Translations under genes and position numbers: made by a program
Source: Chitinophagaceae bacterium UBA4857
GTDB lineage: Bacteria; Bacteroidota; Bacteroidia; Chitinophagales; Chitinophagaceae
DNA: 64,000 bases
NCBI GenBank assembly: GCA_002399735.1
Contig: DHEF01000039.1
Location: 193,577 to 257,576 of the forward strand
Reading direction: 5' to 3'
Part shown: piece by piece, positions 60,449-64,000 of the stretch
Position numbering within the stretch: the first letter of the stretch is position 1
Layout: each line of letters opens with the position of its first letter
The notes under the pieces: generated by a model
What the model was told of the DNA's origin: nothing
What the model saw: only the letters and a program-made list of their open reading frames with translations
Database searches by the model: none

Positions 60449-61384
60449 ATGGCAACTGATACTGTTATCAAAGAGCAATGGATTGAATTTATTCACGACC
60501 TGCAAAATAAAATTTGCCAGGCATTGGAAGCTGTTGATGGAGGCGCTACCTTTCAGGAAGATAAATGGGAACGTGAAGGCGGTGGTGGTGGTAAAACCCG
60601 TGTAATAGCCAATGGTAATGTATTTGAAAAAGGCGGTGTAAATACTTCCATCGTTTTTGGTAAAGTAACACCCGCCATGCAAACGCAATTAAAAACGCCG
60701 GCAACTATTGGTAATGGCTCCTGGTTTGCTTGCGGATTAAGTTTGGTTATTCATCCTAAAAGTCCGTTAGTGCCAACGGTACATTGTAATTACCGCATGT
60801 TTGAGTTGTATCATGAAGATGGTTCTTTAGCCGACAGGTGGTTTGGCGGCGGTACCGATTTAACGCCGTATTATTTGGTAGAAGAAGATGCTGTGCATTT
60901 TCATAAAACCTATAAAAATATTTGCGACGATTACGGCACCGATCTTTTTACCAACTTTAAAAAGGAGTGTGATGATTATTTTGTAAACCATCACCGCAAT
61001 GGCGAACGTCGTGGTATTGGCGGTATTTTTTACGATCACCAACGCCCCGATGATAAACGTGATGTTGATTTTTGGATAAACTTTGCACAGAGTTGTGGTT
61101 ATGGTTTCATCGATGCTTATATCCCAATCGTTGAAAAAAACAAACACCTAAGTTATACTCCCGAACAAAAATACTGGCAGGAAATTCGTCGCGGACGTTA
61201 TGTAGAATTTAACCTTGTTCACGACCGCGGTACCATCTTTGGCCTAAAAACCAATGGCCGTACCGAGAGCATATTAATGAGTTTGCCCGCCACCGTTCGT
61301 TTTGATTATAACTACCAACCACTACCAGGCAGCGAAGAAGATAAGTTGTTGCAGGCTTGTTTGAAACCGAGAAACTGGGTTTAG
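60449..61384 (+). CDS. hemF: Oxygen-dependent coproporphyrinogen III oxidase
   Basis: The protein of about 311 residues oxidises coproporphyrinogen III with oxygen, so this organism makes heme aerobically. It shows the HemF core: WEREGGGGGKTRVIANGNVFEK, CNYRMFELY, WFGGGTDLTPYYL, RRGIGGIFYD and YVEFNLVHDRGTIFGLKTNGRTESILMSLP. The start could be 60371, 60428 or 60449; I prefer 60449 (family-like length). The gap to hemE is about 258 bp and carries repeats, so it may have its own promoter. Confidence 0.93.
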   Translation: MATDTVIKEQWIEFIHDLQNKICQALEAVDGGATFQEDKWEREGGGGGKTRVIANGNVFEKGGVNTSIVFGKVTPAMQTQLKTPATIGNGSWFACGLSLVIHPKSPLVPTVHCNYRMFELYHEDGSLADRWFGGGTDLTPYYLVEEDAVHFHKTYKNICDDYGTDLFTNFKKECDDYFVNHHRNGERRGIGGIFYDHQRPDDKRDVDFWINFAQSCGYGFIDAYIPIVEKNKHLSYTPEQKYWQEIRRGRYVEFNLVHDRGTIFGLKTNGRTESILMSLPATVRFDYNYQPLPGSEEDKLLQACLKPRNWV

Positions 61385-61398
61385 ATGTAGGATGTGAT

Positions 61399-61438
61399 GA
61401 TGTCTGATTTGTTGATGTCTGATTTGTTGATGTCTGAT
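61399..61438 (+). repeat. Tandem GATGTCTGATTTGTT repeat (left arm)
   Basis: Two and a partial copy of a 15-bp unit follow hemF. The inverted sequence AAATCAGACATC appears twice after the next gene (61893-61904, 61915-61926), so the gene is flanked by inverted repeats. Confidence 0.8.
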
Positions 61439-61529
61439 TCTTGTTTAATACTTTTTGTTGTACGATATAGTAATTGGGGTACTTGTTTTAATAAAGTAAA
61501 TTAGTATTCTTATAACCTATATAAACACC

Positions 61530-61886
61530 ATGGATAGAAAAGTATTACAGCAGCGAACGCAGAAGTTTAATGTGAATGTTATTCATTTTTGTAATGACTT
61601 TCCACGTACTCCTGCTGGATTTGAAATCGCCAAACAGCTAATTCGTTCTTCAGGTTCGGTCGGTGCAAATTACCGTGCAACAGTTAGAGCAAAATCTAGG
61701 GCAGACTTTATTTATAAAATTCAAATTGTTTTGGAAGAAGCTGATGAAAGTTTGTACTGGCTAGAAGTAGTAAAAGAGGCTGGAATTAAACAAGGACAAA
61801 TGCTTGAGGAATTATTAAATGAAGCCAATCAGTTAACCGCTATTTTTGCAGCTACAGATAAGTCTGCAAAATTGAATAGTAAGTAG
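61530..61886 (+). CDS. Four-helix bundle (S23/IVP-type) protein
   Basis: The 118-residue protein matches the four-helix bundle family once seen in ribosomal RNA intervening sequences: FCNDFPRTPAGFEIAKQLIRSSGSVGANYRAT, RAKSRADFIYKIQIVLEEADES and LYWLEVVKEAGIK. The family's role is unknown; copies are widespread in Bacteroidota as single genes. It interrupts the hem cluster between hemF and hemB, is flanked by inverted 12-bp repeats, and so looks like a small mobile insertion. Confidence 0.9.
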   Translation: MDRKVLQQRTQKFNVNVIHFCNDFPRTPAGFEIAKQLIRSSGSVGANYRATVRAKSRADFIYKIQIVLEEADESLYWLEVVKEAGIKQGQMLEELLNEANQLTAIFAATDKSAKLNSK

Positions 61887-61892
61887 CGATTT

Positions 61893-61926
61893 AAATCAGA
61901 CATCAGTAAATCCGAAATCAGACATC
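61893..61926 (+). repeat. AAATCAGACATC repeat (right arm)
   Basis: Two copies of AAATCAGACATC, the exact reverse complement of GATGTCTGATTT at 61399, about 490 bp downstream. Confidence 0.75.
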
Positions 61927-61943
61927 AATAAAAATATCGAATC

Positions 61944-62936
61944 ATGTTCCTTTCACGTCGCAACCGCATCCTCCGCCAATCTCCAGCCATTCGCAATATG
62001 GTGGCCGAAACGGTTTTAACACCTGCTAATTTAATAGCACCACTTTTTATTGATGAAGGCGAAAATGTAAAATATGAAATACCTTCTTTGAAAGGTTATT
62101 ACCGTATGAGTATCGACAATACTTTACTGGAGGTAAAAGAATTGTGGAGTTTAGGTGTACAATGTGTTTTGTTATTTGTAAAAGCAAAAGACGATACAAA
62201 AGATAATACCGGCAAAGAAGCCTGGAACGATAACGGTTTAATGCAACGTGCCATTAAAGCCATTAAACAAGCCGTACCCGAAATAGTGGTAATGACAGAT
62301 GTGGCGTTGGATCCCTATTCCATTTACGGACATGACGGTATTGTAAAAGAAGGTGAAATAGTAAATGATGAAACGGTAGAAGCGCTGGTAAAAATGAGCC
62401 TTAGTCATGCAGCAGCAGGTGCTGATTTTGTGGCTCCCAGCGATATGATGGATGGCCGCATTGGTGCTATAAGAAATGCGTTAGAAGAAAATAATTATAC
62501 CAAGGTAGGCATCATGAGTTACAGTGCTAAATATGCCTCTTGTTTTTATGGCCCTTTTCGTGATGCATTAGATAGTGCTCCGGGTTTTGGCGATAAAAAA
62601 ACTTATCAGATGAATTATGCCAACCGCATTGAAGCCATAAAGGAAACGCAGATGGATATTGATGAGGGAGCCGATATAGTAATGGTAAAACCGGCAATGG
62701 CTTATCTGGATATTATTCGTGAAATAAAAAATACCGTAACCGTTCCGGTAAGTGCTTACCATGTAAGTGGGGAATATGCCATGATAAAAGCAGCGGCAGC
62801 CAATGGCTGGTTAGATGAAGACAAAGCAGTACTGGAATGTTTAACTTCTATCAAACGTGCCGGTGCCGATTTAATTGCGACTTATTATGCAAAAAAAGCA
62901 GCTCAATTACTTACCAATCATAGTCCTCACAAATGA
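61944..62936 (+). CDS. hemB: Delta-aminolevulinic acid dehydratase (porphobilinogen synthase)
   Basis: The 330-residue enzyme joins two 5-aminolevulinates. The catalytic lysines are in MSYSAKYASCFYGPFR and VMVKPAMAYLD. VVMTDVALDPYSIYGHDGI has a Tyr-Gly-His instead of the zinc-binding Cys cluster, so it is the metal-independent-zinc (Mg-type) class. Its stop overlaps the following gene (ATGA), so the two are coupled. Confidence 0.95.
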   Translation: MFLSRRNRILRQSPAIRNMVAETVLTPANLIAPLFIDEGENVKYEIPSLKGYYRMSIDNTLLEVKELWSLGVQCVLLFVKAKDDTKDNTGKEAWNDNGLMQRAIKAIKQAVPEIVVMTDVALDPYSIYGHDGIVKEGEIVNDETVEALVKMSLSHAAAGADFVAPSDMMDGRIGAIRNALEENNYTKVGIMSYSAKYASCFYGPFRDALDSAPGFGDKKTYQMNYANRIEAIKETQMDIDEGADIVMVKPAMAYLDIIREIKNTVTVPVSAYHVSGEYAMIKAAAANGWLDEDKAVLECLTSIKRAGADLIATYYAKKAAQLLTNHSPHK

Positions 62937-63460
62937 GCAATACAGTTACAATAAAACTCAGTAAAGCCAAACTAATAAAAAACACATTTCTTACTTCCTT
63001 GTTTTTTATTGCCGGGCTTCTAATGGTTGTAAAACCATTTTGGTTTATAAAAAGCGATAACCCTTCAATGATTGTTGTTTTTGGATATATCCTTTTGGCA
63101 ATAGCAGGATTAGTCTTATTGGTTTATTTAATCAAACTCTCCGATCGTAAGCCCGCATTAATTATCGACGACGAAGGCATAACCGATAATTCAAGCGGCG
63201 TGGCAGCTGGTAAAATATTATGGTCAGATATTAGAAGGGTAAGCACAGAAACAGTTTCAGGGCAACAGTTTATTATGGTGGAAGTAAAAAATCCGCAGCA
63301 ATATATAAAAGCACAAAAGAACCCGCTTAAAAAAAGCATGATGACACTTAATCACAGTTTATACAAAACCCCCATACATATTACCGCCATGGGCATGAAG
63401 GTGAAGTTTGACGATTTGTATAAAGCAGTTGAAAACGGGTTTCAAAATTATAAGCGATAG
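62933..63460 (+). CDS. Small membrane protein with a PH-like domain, STM3941-like
   Basis: The 175-residue protein has two helices (FLTSLFFIAGLLMVVKPF and MIVVFGYILLAIAGLVLLVYLI) followed by a beta-rich cytoplasmic domain (LIIDDEGITDNSSGVAAGKILWSDIRRV, IMVEVKNP). It resembles STM3941-type proteins of unknown role. The start overlaps the hemB stop and hemL begins 24 bp after its stop, so it is inside the heme operon; a function in heme handling is possible but not shown. Confidence 0.75.
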   Translation: MSNTVTIKLSKAKLIKNTFLTSLFFIAGLLMVVKPFWFIKSDNPSMIVVFGYILLAIAGLVLLVYLIKLSDRKPALIIDDEGITDNSSGVAAGKILWSDIRRVSTETVSGQQFIMVEVKNPQQYIKAQKNPLKKSMMTLNHSLYKTPIHITAMGMKVKFDDLYKAVENGFQNYKR

Positions 63461-63484
63461 TATAAAATAAAAGCAGTACAAAGT

Positions 63485-64000
63485 ATGAACACAAGTAACA
63501 GCATTGCCTTGTTTGAAAGAGCCAATAAAAGTATTCCCGGTGGTGTAAACTCGCCGGTAAGGGCTTTTAAAAGTGTGGGTGGTACGCCATTGTTTATCAC
63601 ACATGCAAAAGGTGCTTATTTGTACGATGCCGATGGTAATCAATACATCGATTATATCAATAGCTGGGGCCCCATGATATTGGGTCACGCATACGAACCT
63701 GTGGTAAAAGCTATTCAGGAAAAAGCAACACTCTCCACTTCATTTGGTGCACCCACCCAATTAGAAATTGAAATGGCCGAGCTCATAAAAAGCATGGCGC
63801 CCAATGTAGATTTAATCCGCATGGTTAACAGCGGTACCGAAGCCTGTATGAGTGCCATACGTTTGGCCCGTGGTTATACCGGCCGCAATAAATTTATAAA
63901 ATTCGAAGGTTGTTACCATGGTCATGCCGATAGTTTTTTGGTAAAAGCAGGTAGTGGTGTGGCAACGTTTAACATACAAACCGTTCCCGGTGTTACCAGT
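63485..64000 (+). CDS. hemL: Glutamate-1-semialdehyde 2,1-aminomutase (partial)
   Basis: The gene runs past the window end; 172 residues are visible. They show the aminotransferase class III start ERANKSIPGGVNSPVRAFKSVGG, SWGPMILGHAYEPVV, RMVNSGTEACMSAIRLARGYTGRN and FEGCYHGHADSF, all typical of HemL. The catalytic Lys is beyond the end. It converts glutamate-1-semialdehyde to 5-aminolevulinate, so with hemA and hemB it completes the C5 branch. Confidence 0.95.
   Translation, partial: MNTSNSIALFERANKSIPGGVNSPVRAFKSVGGTPLFITHAKGAYLYDADGNQYIDYINSWGPMILGHAYEPVVKAIQEKATLSTSFGAPTQLEIEMAELIKSMAPNVDLIRMVNSGTEACMSAIRLARGYTGRNKFIKFEGCYHGHADSFLVKAGSGVATFNIQTVPGVTS

Noticed and set aside
1..64000. CRISPR array, tRNA or rRNA genes, prophage
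   Set aside because: No regularly spaced repeats, cloverleaf-like sequences, rRNA stretches or phage structural genes were seen.

Overview
The window looks like a chromosome segment of a Bacteroidota bacterium, most likely of the Chitinophagaceae type. The signs are a type IX secretion (T9SS) tail, a SusE/SusF-like domain on a secreted hydrolase, AT-rich leaders with few strong Shine-Dalgarno sites, TAnnTTTG-type -7 promoter elements, many secreted or lipoprotein genes, and a hem gene cluster of the Bacteroidota kind. No rRNA, tRNA, CRISPR array or recognisable integrase/transposase gene was seen.

Region 1 (1-3749) is the end of a restriction-like defence operon: the C-terminus of a probable MORC/MutL-type ATPase, a Z1-family helicase and a PD-(D/E)XK nuclease-like protein. 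Region 2 (about 3.75-25 kb) is an AT-rich accessory island. It holds mostly single genes or gene pairs, nearly all on the + strand, separated by long non-coding stretches full of structured, dispersed repeats. It carries a Roco (LRR-Roc-COR) protein with a C-terminal TOPRIM/DUF4435-like segment, an OLD-family ATPase-TOPRIM nuclease, a broken gene with a HEPN-like motif, a two-gene unit of unknown function bounded by a 10-bp dyad, a WG-repeat protein, a serine hydrolase with a SusE-like tail, and several unknown secreted or membrane proteins. The arrangement recalls mobile gene cassettes, but no integron integrase is present and canonical attC sites could not be shown.

Region 3 (25-43.5 kb) returns to ordinary chromosome: a VOC protein, a dGTPase-like protein, three secreted/cell-surface proteins, then a divergent sugar-oxidation cluster. 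The cluster has a DUF1080 3-keto-glycoside hydrolase/lyase, a cytochrome c, three TIM-barrel isomerases, a Gfo/Idh/MocA oxidoreductase, a NupG-like transporter, and a GMC oxidoreductase with its gluconate-2-dehydrogenase-type small subunit. Together these would oxidise glycosides to 3-keto sugars in the periplasm, cleave them, and pass electrons to a cytochrome.

Region 4 (43.5-53 kb) mixes housekeeping genes (CdsA, a CPBP protease, DusB, a FabH-like synthase, cold-shock and RRM RNA-binding proteins) with small insertions of unknown genes flanked by hairpin repeats. Region 5 (53-64 kb) is a heme-biosynthesis locus: hemH-hemJ-chaN-like on the minus strand, and hemA-hemC-hemD-hemE, hemF, hemB and hemL on the plus strand. 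It is interrupted by a four-helix-bundle gene flanked by inverted repeats. Intergenic spaces in regions 3-5 share a mosaic of short repeats, including a 19-bp sequence seen six times on both strands.
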